NCBI RefSeq assembly: GCF_000355805.1
Contig: NZ_CM001837.1
Span: 2,540,100-2,604,099 of the forward strand
DNA: 64,000 bases
Origin: Dokdonia sp. PRO95
GTDB lineage: Bacteria; Bacteroidota; Bacteroidia; Flavobacteriales; Flavobacteriaceae
Reading direction: 5' to 3'
Shown: positions 1 through 10,224 of the stretch, piece by piece
Layout: each line of letters opens with the position of its first letter
Position numbering within the stretch: the stretch's first letter is position 1
Translations under genes and position numbers: made by a program
The notes under the pieces: model-generated
What the model saw: the letters and a program-made list of their open reading frames with translations, nothing else
What the model was told of the DNA's origin: nothing
The model's database searches: none

Positions 1-113
1 CGCGCTATTAGCTCAGTATGGAGCTTTCTGCTATTGTTATTCTTTAAGGTATTTTGTATTTTCGTGAACCGCAAAATTGAGCGGTACTATTTAACAACCC
101 TAATACATTATAT

Positions 114-2387
114 ATGGCATTTGATATTGATATGATCAAGAAGGTTTATGCAAATATGTCTGAGCGTGTAGATGCTGCTCGTGACCTTGTAGGTAAGCCC
201 TTGACACTTTCTGAAAAGATTTTATATTCTCACCTATGGGAGGGAAAAGCTTCTAAAGCGTTTACTCGTGGAAAGGATTATGTAGATTTTGCGCCAGATC
301 GTATCGCTTGTCAAGATGCAACTGCACAGATGGCTTTATTGCAATTTATGCAAGCAGGAAAAGATAAGGTTGCAGTACCTACTACAGTGCACTGTGATCA
401 CTTGATTCAAGCAAAAGAAGGTGCTGAAAAGGATCTTAAGAACGCAAACGATGTATCTAGTGAAGTTTTTAACTTCTTAGAGTCGGTTTCAAATAAATAT
501 GGTATTGGTTTCTGGAAGCCAGGAGCAGGTATTATACACCAAGTGGTTCTTGAAAACTATGCATTTCCAGGAGGAATGATGATAGGTACAGACTCTCACA
601 CAGTAAACGCTGGAGGACTAGGAATGGTTGCAATAGGTGTAGGTGGAGCAGATGCTGTAGATGTGATGGCTGGTATGGCTTGGGAGCTTAAGTTTCCTAA
701 GTTAATAGGAGTTAGACTTACAGGAAAACTTTCTGGATGGACTGCACCAAAAGATGTAATTCTTAAAGTAGCTGAAATTCTTACTGCAAAAGGAGGAACT
801 GGAGCAATAGTAGAATACTTTGGCCCTGGAGCTACGGCAATGTCATGTACTGGTAAAGGTACTATTTGTAACATGGGAGCAGAGATAGGAGCAACAACTT
901 CTACCTTTGGTTATGACGAGTCTATGGAGCGCTATTTACGTGCTACAGATCGTGCTGATGTTGCAGATGCGGCAAATGACGTAAAAGAATACCTTACAGC
1001 AGATAAAGAAGTATATGCAAATCCTGAGCAGTATTTTGATCAGGTAATTGACATAAATCTTTCTGAGTTAGGACCATTACTTAATGGACCTTTTACTCCA
1101 GACCTTTCTACAACTGTAGGAAAGGATATGACTGAGAAAGCTACTAAAAACGAATGGCCTCTTAACGTAGAGTGGGGACTTATAGGTTCTTGTACAAACT
1201 CTTCTTATGAAGATCTTTCAAGAGCTTCATCTATTGCTCAACAAGCATTAGACAAAGGAATTAAAATGAAATCTGACCTTGGGATTAACCCAGGATCAGA
1301 ATTGGTACGTTATACTACAGAACGTGATGGAATCTTAGGAATCTTTGAAAAACTAGATGCTAAGATTTTTACAAATGCTTGTGGACCATGTATCGGTCAG
1401 TGGGCACGTTACAGTGATCCAAAAAATGCTCCTAAAAACAGTATTGTACACTCGTTCAACAGAAACTTTGCAAAGCGTGCAGATGGTAATCCTAATACAC
1501 ACGCCTTTGTAGCATCACCAGAAATTACTGCTGCAATTGCAATCTCTGGTCGTCTAGACTTTAATCCTCTTACAGATACTCTTCTTAACGAAGATGGTCA
1601 AGAGGTAATGTTTGATGAGCCTACAGGATGGGAACTTCCTCCTAAAGGTTTTGACGTACAAGATAATGGATACCTAGCACCAGTAGAAGATGGTAGTGGT
1701 GTAGAAGTTAAAGTTGCTTCAGACTCAGAACGTCTTGAGCTATTGACTCCTTTTGAGCCTATTAAAGATAGCGAGATGCAGGGGATGAAATTGCTTATTA
1801 AAGCTTTTGGAAAATGTACTACAGACCACATTTCTATGGCTGGACCATGGTTACGTTACAGAGGTCACTTAGATAACATTTCTAATAACTGTTTAATAGG
1901 TGCTGTAAACGCATTTGGTAAGAAAACAAACTTTGTTAAAAATCAACTTACAGGTGAGTATGGTGGAGTGCCAGACACACAACGTGAGTATAAAAAAGCA
2001 GGAATTAAAACTGTTGTTGTAGGAGATCACAACTATGGTGAAGGTTCTTCTCGTGAGCACGCAGCAATGGAGCCTCGCCACTTAGGTGTAGCTGCTGTGA
2101 TTGTAAAATCTTTTGCACGTATACACGAGACAAACTTGAAAAAGCAAGGTATGTTAGGTCTTACTTTCCAGAACGAGGCAGATTATGATCTTATTCAAGA
2201 GGATGATACTTTTAACTTTGTAGATATTGCTAGTTTTGCACCAGATACTCCATTAACAGTCGAGATCGTTCATGCAGATGGTAGCAAGGATACTATTAAG
2301 GTAAACCACACGTACAACGATGCTCAAATTGCTTGGTACCGTGAGGGAAGTGCTCTTAACTTAATAAAAAAGGAGAATGCTGCATAA
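114..2387 (+). CDS. acn: Aconitate hydratase (mitochondrial-type AcnA family)
   Basis: Converts citrate to isocitrate in the cytoplasmic TCA cycle. The 757-residue protein has the length and layout of the mitochondrial-type aconitase family rather than AcnB. The three [4Fe-4S] cysteines are visible: C360 in [10 protein letters not shown], and C423 and C426 in ACGPCIGQW, at nearly the same numbers as in mammalian mitochondrial aconitase. The C-terminal swivel domain has the [14 protein letters not shown] motif near residue 645. The ATG at 114 gives the expected [12 protein letters not shown] start. The gene stands alone, with a strong bidirectional hairpin 24 bp after its stop. I saw no clear promoter in the 113 bases before it. 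Confidence 0.97.
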   Translation: MAFDIDMIKKVYANMSERVDAARDLVGKPLTLSEKILYSHLWEGKASKAFTRGKDYVDFAPDRIACQDATAQMALLQFMQAGKDKVAVPTTVHCDHLIQAKEGAEKDLKNANDVSSEVFNFLESVSNKYGIGFWKPGAGIIHQVVLENYAFPGGMMIGTDSHTVNAGGLGMVAIGVGGADAVDVMAGMAWELKFPKLIGVRLTGKLSGWTAPKDVILKVAEILTAKGGTGAIVEYFGPGATAMSCTGKGTICNMGAEIGATTSTFGYDESMERYLRATDRADVADAANDVKEYLTADKEVYANPEQYFDQVIDINLSELGPLLNGPFTPDLSTTVGKDMTEKATKNEWPLNVEWGLIGSCTNSSYEDLSRASSIAQQALDKGIKMKSDLGINPGSELVRYTTERDGILGIFEKLDAKIFTNACGPCIGQWARYSDPKNAPKNSIVHSFNRNFAKRADGNPNTHAFVASPEITAAIAISGRLDFNPLTDTLLNEDGQEVMFDEPTGWELPPKGFDVQDNGYLAPVEDGSGVEVKVASDSERLELLTPFEPIKDSEMQGMKLLIKAFGKCTTDHISMAGPWLRYRGHLDNISNNCLIGAVNAFGKKTNFVKNQLTGEYGGVPDTQREYKKAGIKTVVVGDHNYGEGSSREHAAMEPRHLGVAAVIVKSFARIHETNLKKQGMLGLTFQNEADYDLIQEDDTFNFVDIASFAPDTPLTVEIVHADGSKDTIKVNHTYNDAQIAWYREGSALNLIKKENAA

Positions 2388-2410
2388 GTAGTAATTCTTT
2401 TAAATTATAA

Positions 2411-2440
2411 AAAAGCTCCGCTGGTTACAGCGGAGCTTTT
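2411..2440. terminator. Bidirectional intrinsic terminator between acn and the VOC gene
   Basis: A perfect 13-bp stem (AAAAGCTCCGCTG and its complement) with a GTTA loop, followed by TGTTTTT on the plus strand and preceded by A-rich sequence on the other. It lies between two converging genes and can serve both. Confidence 0.9.
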
Positions 2441-2463
2441 TGTTTTTAAACTATGTACGAGTT

Positions 2464-2976
2464 TTATTCTGTGTAGGCACCAGAGGAATATGTTAACTCA
2501 TAACTATGAGTGTATATTTCAAATACAATTCCAAAAGGATCTTCTACGTAGCACATTTTATAAGGCTTATCTTTAGGATAATACGCTCTTATAGGCATTC
2601 TTTGCTTTCCTCCATAGGAAACAATTTTCTGAATGAGTTCTTCTATATTAGGATCTTGAACGCAAAAGTGAAATAATCCCGTGTTAAAGGGATTAAATTC
2701 TGGAGTTTTCATCTCTTTATTGGGAAATGAAAATAACTCTACTCCTATACCATCTGAAGTAGATAGGTGCGCTATCTCAAAGGTTTTCCAATCTTCGCCA
2801 AAAACATCAATACACATCTGTCCTATGGCAGTTTCTTTTTCTTTTTTGACTGTAGATGGAGGCATAATAACATACCACCCCATTACCTCTGAGTAAAACT
2901 CGACTGCCTTTTTTATATCTGGAACAGATAGTCCAATGTGAGAGAATGATTTTGGATAATTTTTTATAGTGCTCAT
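2464..2976 (-). CDS. VOC (glyoxalase/dioxygenase superfamily) protein
   Basis: A 170-residue vicinal-oxygen-chelate fold protein. It opens with FSHIGLSVPDIKKAVEFYSEVMGW, the first beta-alpha-beta module, and has a second module ending in YVEDPFGIVFEIYTHS. His13 or His14, a mid-protein His (LFHFCVQDP) and the late Glu (FEIY) are candidate metal ligands. The substrate cannot be told from sequence. It is divergent from an HxlR-type regulator across 120 bp, a common arrangement in which the regulator controls the neighbour; that link is inference. A good promoter lies just upstream. Confidence 0.85.
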   Translation of the reverse strand: MSTIKNYPKSFSHIGLSVPDIKKAVEFYSEVMGWYVIMPPSTVKKEKETAIGQMCIDVFGEDWKTFEIAHLSTSDGIGVELFSFPNKEMKTPEFNPFNTGLFHFCVQDPNIEELIQKIVSYGGKQRMPIRAYYPKDKPYKMCYVEDPFGIVFEIYTHSYELTYSSGAYTE

Positions 2977-2993
2977 AATTTTTATTTTTTTTT

Positions 2994-3024
2994 CAAAATT
3001 AAACTATATTGTTCCTGATGTCAA
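2994..3024 (-). promoter_or_regulatory. Bacteroidota-type promoter of the VOC gene
   Basis: On the minus strand TTG (plus 3022-3024) is followed after 20 nt by TAATTTTG (plus 2994-3001), matching the TTG-N19/20-TAnnTTTG sigma consensus of this phylum. The -33 element lies inside a short dyad, TATTG-N10-CAATA (about 3008-3027), a possible operator for the adjacent HxlR regulator (inference). Confidence 0.6.
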
Positions 3025-3096
3025 TAACTTACCCAAAAGTGACATAGGGTGCTAAAAGAGTAAAATAATGATTTTAAGGTGTTTAAATTTTGATAT

Positions 3097-3411
3097 ATGA
3101 GTCATAATATTGCATGTCCGCTTAATTATACAATGAATTTAATAGGTACCAAATGGAAACCTCTTGTGTTATTTCATTTATTAGAGGGCGGCTCACGTTC
3201 TGGTGTATTACAAAAGAAGGTACCAGGAATTTCTAATAAAATGTTTACACAGACTGTACGTGAACTAGAAAAAGACGGGCTTCTTACGAGAAAAGTTTTT
3301 CCAGTTGTACCTCCCAGAGTAGAATATAGCCTGACAAAGAGAGGAGCTTCCTTAGAAGCTATTTTAAGGAGTCTTGATACATGGGGAGAGAAAGATTCTC
3401 AAAATATATAG
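3097..3411 (+). CDS. HxlR-family transcriptional regulator
   Basis: A 104-residue winged-helix regulator. CPLNYTMNLIGTKWKPLVL carries the conserved HxlR N-terminal cysteine (C7), the GTKW motif and helix 1. ISNKMFTQTVRELEKDGL is the recognition-helix region, and VEYSLTKRGASLEAIL is the wing. These dimers usually answer to oxidants or electrophiles through the N-terminal Cys. It probably controls the divergent VOC gene. The 260 bp after its stop hold no gene or hairpin that I can support. Confidence 0.9.
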   Translation: MSHNIACPLNYTMNLIGTKWKPLVLFHLLEGGSRSGVLQKKVPGISNKMFTQTVRELEKDGLLTRKVFPVVPPRVEYSLTKRGASLEAILRSLDTWGEKDSQNI

Positions 3412-3671
3412 TAATAGGAATTCTGTTGATCAATTAAAATAAAGATACATTGGATAGTATTTAAACTTTTTGATAATCATATTTCAGATTTGAGAAGTTT
3501 AATATAGTAAAAGGATACTGTGGTGGATAAAAGAACTGCCGTGTTGTGGAAATGTATACTCTTAGTTTTTATGTTTGTATCTAATAGAAAGAGAGCTATG
3601 GCGGATTTACATGTATTAATTGATTTTCAAATCATTATATGCTGTACTATAAATACAAATTAGCCACTTGA

Positions 3672-6600
3672 TTAACTTATTACTTTTAAGTGTTTATTTA
3701 CCGTGTTAATGAGTTGCGTAGTAGAAATGGGTTTTGATACATAATCATCAAAACCTGCATTGAGCATTTTTTCTTTATCTCCGGACATGGCCAAGCCTGT
3801 CTGAGCGATAATAGTTATGTCTTTATTTGTTTTTCTTATTTCTTGCAACGCCTCATAACCATCCATTTCTGGCATATTTATATCCATTAACACTAAGTCA
3901 ATAGTAAAGTTTTGATTAACAATCTCAACTGCTTCTTTTCCATTTACAGCTCTTATAATTGTGCAATTATAATCAGAAAGACAGGCTTGTATGTACAGAA
4001 AGCTCAAATTGTCATCTTCGGCTATTAGGATAGTAAAGTCTCCATTGTCTAGTGTGTTCTCGTTATCCTCATTTATAATAACCTTACTAACACCCACCTT
4101 ATTATATGGGATTGTAAAGAAAAATGTTGATCCTCTTCCTGTTTCAGAATCAATCCATACCTCACCATGTAAGAGATTAACAAGACCTTTTACTATAGAC
4201 AATCCAAGTCCTACTCCAAGATTATGTATTTGCTCACGTTTACCCTGCGTGAACCTATTGAAAATGTCTTTTTGTTCTTCTTTATCTATACCAATACCAG
4301 AATCTTGCACATAAAACTGAAGATTTTTTCCTTTGAGAGTATAGCCAAATTCAATAGCACCTTCTTTGGTAAATTTTATTGCGTTTTCTAAGAGATTAGA
4401 TATAATTTGAACAAGCTTATTCTCATCTGTTTCAATAAAACTATCTACTTCTTCTAGACCTTTTTCTACTTGAAGTTTAATACTTGTATTTTCTAGTTTT
4501 ATATTATATTTTGAATAGAGATCATTAATAACAGTATTTACATTGATATGAGAATAATCAATGTTTATTGTATTTGATTCAATTTTTGAAATATCTACAA
4601 TGTTAGAAATGAAACTCAAAAGTCGGTGGCCTTCTTTTTCTATGAGTTCTAAATAGCTGTCTCTTTTTTCTTCAGATATATTCTTCTTTCTCAATAGTTC
4701 AGAGAAGCCTAAGATACCATTCATAGGAGTACGCATCTCGTGACTTAAATTAGCAAGAAAAGCCGATTTTAATCTATCACTTTCTTCGGCTTTCTCTTTT
4801 GCCTCTATAAGTTCTGTGGCTAATTCTTTTTGTTGAGTTATATCTTGATTAGTTCCAGCAAGGCTTAAGACTTTGCCATCTTTATCCATTACAGGCTGGC
4901 ATATAGCTCTCACCGTTTTTTGTGGTTGATTAGGAACACAAATCCTATACTCAATATTATATGTAATCCCTTCATTAATAGCACTATCGACGGAATTTTT
5001 TAGCATTGTCATATCATCAGGATGAACCCTATCAACGACCTTTTGATAATCAGGATATTCTTTGTCATAGTCAAACCCCCAAATATTATACATCTCTTTA
5101 GACCACTCCATCTTCATACCAGAAGATGGTTTTACTAGCCAACTGCCAATTTTGGCTAAGGATTGAGCATCACTTAATTCTTTCTCTGTTTTGTCTAATA
5201 ATAACTTAGATCTTAGTTTATCTTTTTCATTTTGTCGTTGCTCAGTAATATCAAAGAAAACGGTAACAATTTCTTTAACTTCTCCAGTTCTGTTTAGTAC
5301 CGGAAAACCATTGAGAGTAAGCCATATGATATCTTTCTCATCGCGTCCCACAAGTCCTAAAACTTGATTTTTAATAGACTCTCTTGTATCTGCAATTTTA
5401 TTTACTGGATATTCAGAAATAGGTAGGGGTGAAGCATCAAGTTTTACAAACTTCCAGCCCATATTTGTTTCGGCTTTTCCTTTAATAAATTTTTTTTCTA
5501 TACCTAGAATTTGAGAGGCTCTAGAATTACATTGCATTATGCTAGTATCCGGCGCATGAACTACAACTCCAGCTTCTAGATTATGCATTAATATGCGGAA
5601 ACGCTCTTCGTTTTCCTCGGCACGTTCTTTAGCCTGTTTTATTAAATTTCCTGTTTTATAGCGTTCTGTGATATCATGTATTACACCTACTATAAAAATG
5701 GTATTATCGTTATCTACAAATCTTGTTTTTCTTATAGAGATTCTTCTAGTATCTCCATTTTCTTTTATAAGGGTTTTTTCTGTGATATTTTCTCTACCAT
5801 CTTTTACAAGTTGCTTGTCAATATTAAGGAAATCCTTTCTCTCGACATATGAAAATCTTTCCTCAAGAGTCTTACCAATAATATCTTCTCTTTCAAAACC
5901 ATAGAGTGTGCAAAACGCATTATTTACTATGAGCAACCTACTTTGGTCATCCTTCACAAAAACGGGATCTCCTATATTATCAATAATATTATTTAGATGA
6001 TTTTTACTTTCTTCAGCTTTTACTTTAGCCGCAATGAGTTCTGCATCAATGAGTTTTTGCTCAGTAATATCTTGGCCGGTTCCTTTTAAACTAATGACAT
6101 TTCCTTGGGGACACACTTCAGGTTCACATATACACCTTATGACTTTTTGTGTTCCATCAGAAAGACATATTCTATGCTCTATATCATATGGAATTCCGCT
6201 TTTGCTAGCTTTTTTTATAGAAGAATCCCATAATTCTAAATCATCCGGGTGGATATGATCAAGTAATACTTTATATGGGGGTGTACCATGGCTTGGCTCA
6301 AATCCCCAAATATGGAACATCACTTTAGACCATTCCATTTTTCTTTCTTCTGTATCAAATATCCAGCTACCTACTTTGGCAAGTGTTTGTGCTTCATCAA
6401 GATCACTTTCTATTATTTTTCTGTCTGTTATATCTTGAGTTACCCCAAAAACCTTATCATTTATAAATTCTATGCCTAGAATACTCAAGTGTCTTATTTC
6501 ACTATTAGATTTAACAATTCTGAATTCGAATGGTTCCATAGCTTTATCGCTGAAAAGCTTTTTAATCACCCTCTTAACTTTAGGTCTATCTTCTTCAAGA

Positions 6601-7304
6601 ATCAATTCTCTTACATTATCACTAGTAGGAATAAACGTTTTTCTTTTGACACCATAAATATTGTACATCTCATCAGACCAGTAAGCTGTATCTGTACTCC
6701 ACTCCCATTCCCAACTACCTATTTTTCCCAGTTTTTGAGCCTGTTGTAATTTTAAAATGGATTCTTTCTTAGCAGATTCTACTGCTTTTAGTTCAGTAAT
6801 ATCTTGGATAGTGATAGGCACAGCTTTTTGTTCTAATAAAGTTTGAGGTATACGTATAGAAAACAAAGCTTTAAACTCATCACCCTCTAAGGTTTTGTAA
6901 TTTACCTCAGAAGTAAATGTTTTATTATTTTTCCATATTGCCGCTATAAGTCGTATAAATACTTTATTTGCTCCACGACCGAAGGTATTTTGTAGGTTGT
7001 TAAAAAATGCTTGATTATTTTCTGCTTTAAATAGTTTTAAAGTAGCCGTATTAACACTATTAATTTTTACCTTATTAATAAAAGATAATAAAGCATCTGG
7101 ATTTTTCTTTAAATATTTCTTGATATTAGAAACGCCACTATCTCTAAGCCTCTCAATTTCTTCATATATTAACGTAAAATCTTCATTCCAAATAGAAATA
7201 GTTGAGTTATCAAATAGCGTCTTGTAAACGTTGTTACTTTCAGACTTTAATCTCTCTATTTGTTTTTCTAATTCTTGATAAGTAGGCTTTTTCTCTAATT
7301 CCAT
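3672..7304 (-). CDS. Hybrid sensor histidine kinase/response regulator with about six PAS domains
   Basis: A 1210-residue cytosolic sensor: I see no signal peptide or membrane helix. After a diverged N-terminal PAS-like module (about 20-170) come PAS units starting near 185, 303, 435, 570 and 710. Three of these (185, 303, 710) are close repeats of the type AQ.LAKIGSW...MEWSK.MYNIWGF with a PAC segment. HisKA holds the phospho-acceptor His855 in SHEMRTPMNG. A HATPase follows at about 955-1070 with DSGIGI and GLGLSI boxes. A C-terminal receiver (about 1090-1207) has D1141 in LVLMDINMPEMDG and a late Lys in DDYVSKP. No separate response regulator or output gene adjoins it. The ligand is unknown. 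Confidence 0.95.
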   Translation of the reverse strand: MELEKKPTYQELEKQIERLKSESNNVYKTLFDNSTISIWNEDFTLIYEEIERLRDSGVSNIKKYLKKNPDALLSFINKVKINSVNTATLKLFKAENNQAFFNNLQNTFGRGANKVFIRLIAAIWKNNKTFTSEVNYKTLEGDEFKALFSIRIPQTLLEQKAVPITIQDITELKAVESAKKESILKLQQAQKLGKIGSWEWEWSTDTAYWSDEMYNIYGVKRKTFIPTSDNVRELILEEDRPKVKRVIKKLFSDKAMEPFEFRIVKSNSEIRHLSILGIEFINDKVFGVTQDITDRKIIESDLDEAQTLAKVGSWIFDTEERKMEWSKVMFHIWGFEPSHGTPPYKVLLDHIHPDDLELWDSSIKKASKSGIPYDIEHRICLSDGTQKVIRCICEPEVCPQGNVISLKGTGQDITEQKLIDAELIAAKVKAEESKNHLNNIIDNIGDPVFVKDDQSRLLIVNNAFCTLYGFEREDIIGKTLEERFSYVERKDFLNIDKQLVKDGRENITEKTLIKENGDTRRISIRKTRFVDNDNTIFIVGVIHDITERYKTGNLIKQAKERAEENEERFRILMHNLEAGVVVHAPDTSIMQCNSRASQILGIEKKFIKGKAETNMGWKFVKLDASPLPISEYPVNKIADTRESIKNQVLGLVGRDEKDIIWLTLNGFPVLNRTGEVKEIVTVFFDITEQRQNEKDKLRSKLLLDKTEKELSDAQSLAKIGSWLVKPSSGMKMEWSKEMYNIWGFDYDKEYPDYQKVVDRVHPDDMTMLKNSVDSAINEGITYNIEYRICVPNQPQKTVRAICQPVMDKDGKVLSLAGTNQDITQQKELATELIEAKEKAEESDRLKSAFLANLSHEMRTPMNGILGFSELLRKKNISEEKRDSYLELIEKEGHRLLSFISNIVDISKIESNTINIDYSHINVNTVINDLYSKYNIKLENTSIKLQVEKGLEEVDSFIETDENKLVQIISNLLENAIKFTKEGAIEFGYTLKGKNLQFYVQDSGIGIDKEEQKDIFNRFTQGKREQIHNLGVGLGLSIVKGLVNLLHGEVWIDSETGRGSTFFFTIPYNKVGVSKVIINEDNENTLDNGDFTILIAEDDNLSFLYIQACLSDYNCTIIRAVNGKEAVEIVNQNFTIDLVLMDINMPEMDGYEALQEIRKTNKDITIIAQTGLAMSGDKEKMLNAGFDDYVSKPISTTQLINTVNKHLKVIS

Positions 7305-7428
7305 ACGGTAATAACTTTAGCCTTTTTATCTATTATTAGGTAGCTAATAGTCTTATTATTAAGTTAATAAATAAAACTATTAAAAATAAATTATATAGCA
7401 CTTACAATATTTAAAAAGATTATGTTAT

Positions 7429-7442
7429 GCTTTCGCGAAAGC
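7429..7442. repeat. GCTTTCGCGAAAGC palindrome, intergenic copy
   Basis: An exact copy within the 370-bp gap between the divergent sensor kinase and the CHAT-like gene. Apart from this palindrome and an isolated TAATTTTG (7602-7609, a possible -7 element for the rightward gene) I see nothing else in the gap. Confidence 0.9.
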
Positions 7443-7674
7443 GTAAAAAATCCATATTAAATTCTTTGAAATTGTAGCTTTAGTTGCAATATAATGGATT
7501 ACACCACTTTAATCATCCATTAAAAAATCAATCTTTAAATGTATTGGATAACTACACAGTTTTGAGACCATTTTTAACAGTGGAGAGGGGGTATTTTGAT
7601 TTAATTTTGCAGGTAATATTACTATTCAAAAATCATCATAAACTGATTTGTAAATAGTAAATAAAGAGTTATGA

Positions 7675-8268
7675 ATGAATAGTCAAGAGCAGATAATACC
7701 CTCAATAGCAGCAGAAAAATTTATCTATTGTCTAGAGGCCGTTCCAGATGTTGATCAGGAGGTAGCCACAGAAGTGATGACAACACTTGAAGATATTGCT
7801 CTAAAACAAGGAATCGCAAGTATTTACAAGACCTGCGACACCATTGAGGGGCTAGAGGAAAGTTTAAATACGCTGGTGTATGATGACCATAATTTTAAAG
7901 ATTATGAACTCATCTACCTCATAATGCCAGGCCAAGCTAACAATATTATGCTCAATGATTATTACTATAGCATTGAAGAAATTGCCGAAATATTTGAAGG
8001 AAGAATGACAGGTAAAATCATCCATTTTTCCAATAAAAAAGCACTCGACTTAACTGACGAAGAATCGCAATATTTTCTTGACGTAACTGGTGCTCGTGCA
8101 ATCTCTGGCTATGGATCTAGCAATAATACATTATCGAGCACAGAAACGATAGATAGAGTGTTTTTTAATATGTTTCAAGAGAATGAAGATTTTAAAGAAG
8201 TGGTAGAAGAGATGTTTCAAAAACATTACAAACTCTGTAAACTACTTGATTTTAGATTGTATTATTAA
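7675..8268 (+). CDS. DUF6642/CHAT-like protein without recognisable catalytic residues
   Basis: A 197-residue soluble protein. The order of elements recalls small CHAT-fold (caspase-like) proteins of the DUF6642 type, from memory: EKFIYCLEAVP at the start, a Tyr/Leu-rich strand YELIYLIMPGQ (about 83-93), YYSIEEIAEIFEGRMTGKIIHFS, then DVTGARAISGYGS. In active relatives the first strand ends in HG and the second in GSC. Here those places read MPGQ and FSNKK, so the His-Cys dyad appears lost. No signal peptide or membrane segment. There is no operon partner. The family call is moderate; the absence of the dyad is read directly. Confidence 0.55.
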   Translation: MNSQEQIIPSIAAEKFIYCLEAVPDVDQEVATEVMTTLEDIALKQGIASIYKTCDTIEGLEESLNTLVYDDHNFKDYELIYLIMPGQANNIMLNDYYYSIEEIAEIFEGRMTGKIIHFSNKKALDLTDEESQYFLDVTGARAISGYGSSNNTLSSTETIDRVFFNMFQENEDFKEVVEEMFQKHYKLCKLLDFRLYY

Positions 8269-8299
8269 TCGTTAATTGAGGAAGAGTTTTGTGGAATAC

Positions 8300-8313
8300 G
8301 CTTTCGCGAAAGT
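8300..8313. repeat. Palindrome copy, one mismatch (GCTTTCGCGAAAGT)
   Basis: Lies 31 bp after the stop of the CHAT-like gene, between converging genes. The core TTTCGCGAAA is intact. Confidence 0.8.
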
Positions 8314-8418
8314 GTGACAATTCAACATCATTTTTTCATTAATTCAACACATTAACAAGAATAGAAGGTAGACTAGACATTATTAGAATTGACGAATTAT
8401 AACGAATGGCTGAGCGTA

Positions 8419-8886
8419 TTAAAGCAATAGCATAACGAGATTCCCTGCAGTTAATACCTGAAATACAAATAGCAAGGTGCTTAAATCTTTTTTAAAGCCA
8501 TAACTGATGCCTATAGCAAGAAGGACCAGCAGTGGCAGCACGAGCCCAGAAACTACTCTAAAAGAATAGAGGTGGCTCTTCTCTGACGTGGCTAGCTTAT
8601 ACTCATTAACTTCTTTAAAAAGCAAAGACAGCGCATAATCAATTCGGTTACCCTCCAAAGTGGTTGCAACATCTTTTGAAACCGAAAACTGACGAGTAGG
8701 AGTCACGACGCGATAGGTGTTATGGGAGTTTCCGCCAGCATTATAATATTTTTCTTTGTTTCTAGATACGGAAACCACATCTTCCGAATACCGAGTTCCA
8801 GGCAAAGCAAAATCCATAAGTACCACCAGTGATATGAGTACGGTAATGCCATATAATATGCGGTTGGTGAGTGATAGTGGATACAT
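8419..8886 (-). CDS. Hypothetical membrane protein
   Basis: A 155-residue protein I do not recognise. It has one N-terminal helix (about 7-30, ILYGITVLISLVVLMDFAL), a polar middle of about 75 residues rich in Tyr/Ser/Asn, and two closely spaced C-terminal helices (about 103-155). The polar middle is probably periplasmic. It stands alone; the next gene upstream on the same strand is 219 bp away. Confidence 0.6.
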   Translation of the reverse strand: MYPLSLTNRILYGITVLISLVVLMDFALPGTRYSEDVVSVSRNKEKYYNAGGNSHNTYRVVTPTRQFSVSKDVATTLEGNRIDYALSLLFKEVNEYKLATSEKSHLYSFRVVSGLVLPLLVLLAIGISYGFKKDLSTLLFVFQVLTAGNLVMLLL

Positions 8887-9105
8887 GATATTAATTTATA
8901 ATGTTCTGGAGATTTACATAGTTATTAGTTAGTACGTCAATCAGCAGTTTTGTTACGGTATTGAGAGTTTAACCTAAAGAAAATGAACTATTAAAACCAC
9001 ATTATTAATTTATAGTTCCAATGCTAGAATATTCTAACCAATATAATGGTAAGAGCTAAGTTTAACTTGGATTATTGTTGACTAGTTATTTTAAGGCCAT
9101 CGAAT

Positions 9106-9654
9106 TTAATCCACATACCCATTATATTCAATTAGTTTTAATCTTTTAGATTGAAATATTAATTTGAAAACTGACGTTTGTTCTAAATTTCTAATTATTA
9201 CTGTGTCATTTAGAATTTCTTGTCCAAGTGATTTTTCAAGAATATTTTTATTGGTTCCAATTTTTATAAAGTCATTCAGTTCAAATTCGGAATTCACAAT
9301 TTTAGCGTAATAAACCCATTCTTCATCTGTTGCTCTATAAGACGTGATTTTTGTTTTATCAAACGTTCGAGTTAAAATAGTATCCACTAAATTATCAACG
9401 TGTCTATTTTGTATTGGCTTTTTCTGTATCGCAAATATTTTATTACGTACAATTTTTTCTAATTTAGATTTTAAAGAAAATACCAAACTATCATTTTCAA
9501 TATAGGATACCTTAACAGGTTTATAATCTGAAGTTTGTACTTTTGTTTTTACAACTTCTTTTAATCTGCCATCATCAATTTTTCTTGATTCGTTTTGCTC
9601 ACAAGAATTTAAGGAGAATAGAATCCCAAATATTATTAATAATTGTTTAATCAT
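9106..9654 (-). CDS. Hypothetical lipoprotein
   Basis: 182 residues with a lipoprotein signal peptide (MIKQLLIIFGILFSLNSC, lipid-anchored Cys18) and then a Lys/Asp-rich mature part predicted to be mixed alpha/beta. No family recognised. It follows the next gene on the minus strand by 18 bp, so the two are probably co-transcribed. Base composition is more AT-rich than the flanking housekeeping genes. Confidence 0.65.
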   Translation of the reverse strand: MIKQLLIIFGILFSLNSCEQNESRKIDDGRLKEVVKTKVQTSDYKPVKVSYIENDSLVFSLKSKLEKIVRNKIFAIQKKPIQNRHVDNLVDTILTRTFDKTKITSYRATDEEWVYYAKIVNSEFELNDFIKIGTNKNILEKSLGQEILNDTVIIRNLEQTSVFKLIFQSKRLKLIEYNGYVD

Positions 9655-9672
9655 ATATATATAGAAATGTTC

Positions 9673-10224
9673 TTATGATGAGGGTTCACAAGCAACATAG
9701 ATGTCAAACGTATCCTTAAAGTGCAAGTCGTTATGATCTTTATCTAAAATAGAGAGCTCAGCGCTACCTGCAGCAACTGTGATATAATTGTTATTATAAT
9801 AAAAGCGTATAAATGTAAAAAGGTCTTTTTGTCCATTTACTATATTACCATTTATCATAAACTCATCTTTATCTATTCCATATTCGCACTTTACTATAGA
9901 TTGATGTATAAGCTTTCCAATGGTTTCAGTTTGTCTGGCTTCATATATTTGCCATAAGTCGGGAAAGTCTTTGAAATCACTTTCTTTAAGTCTAGAGTTA
10001 AGCTCCGACAAGGCATTCAAATCTAGTTTTATGTGATCACCATCAAAACCGCCTTCAATTTCAAGATACTTATCAAAACGCTCAAATGTTATAAATAAAA
10101 GCCATGGTAGGTGAGTGTCTCTAATTTCATTAAAATCTACTTGATACACGCTCTCAACAGTCTGCCCGATAATTTGATTTAAGAAGTGTTCTGGTGGTGA
10201 TTTCATTAGTGTAAGGTTATTCAA
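9673..10224 (-). CDS. Hypothetical cytosolic protein
   Basis: 183 residues with no signal peptide or membrane helix. It is rich in acidic and aromatic residues and in predicted strands (WLLFITFERFDKYLEIEGGFDGDHIKLDL). Met7 (MKSPPEH) is an equally good start. It lies 18 bp before the lipoprotein gene and may form a two-gene unit with it. The pairing of a soluble and a lipidated orphan is like immunity or house-cleaning pairs, but nothing in the sequence shows a function. Confidence 0.55.
   Translation of the reverse strand: MNNLTLMKSPPEHFLNQIIGQTVESVYQVDFNEIRDTHLPWLLFITFERFDKYLEIEGGFDGDHIKLDLNALSELNSRLKESDFKDFPDLWQIYEARQTETIGKLIHQSIVKCEYGIDKDEFMINGNIVNGQKDLFTFIRFYYNNNYITVAAGSAELSILDKDHNDLHFKDTFDIYVACEPSS

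Noticed and set aside
1-40. tRNA-like 5' sequence (GCGCTATTAGCTCAGTATGG)
   Set aside because: It resembles an acceptor/D-arm start, but no anticodon stem, T-loop (GTTCGA) or matching acceptor 3' strand follows.
9106-10224. Toxin-immunity pair formed by the two orphan genes
   Set aside because: Only gene spacing and orphan status support it; no toxin domain, secretion tag or immunity family is visible.
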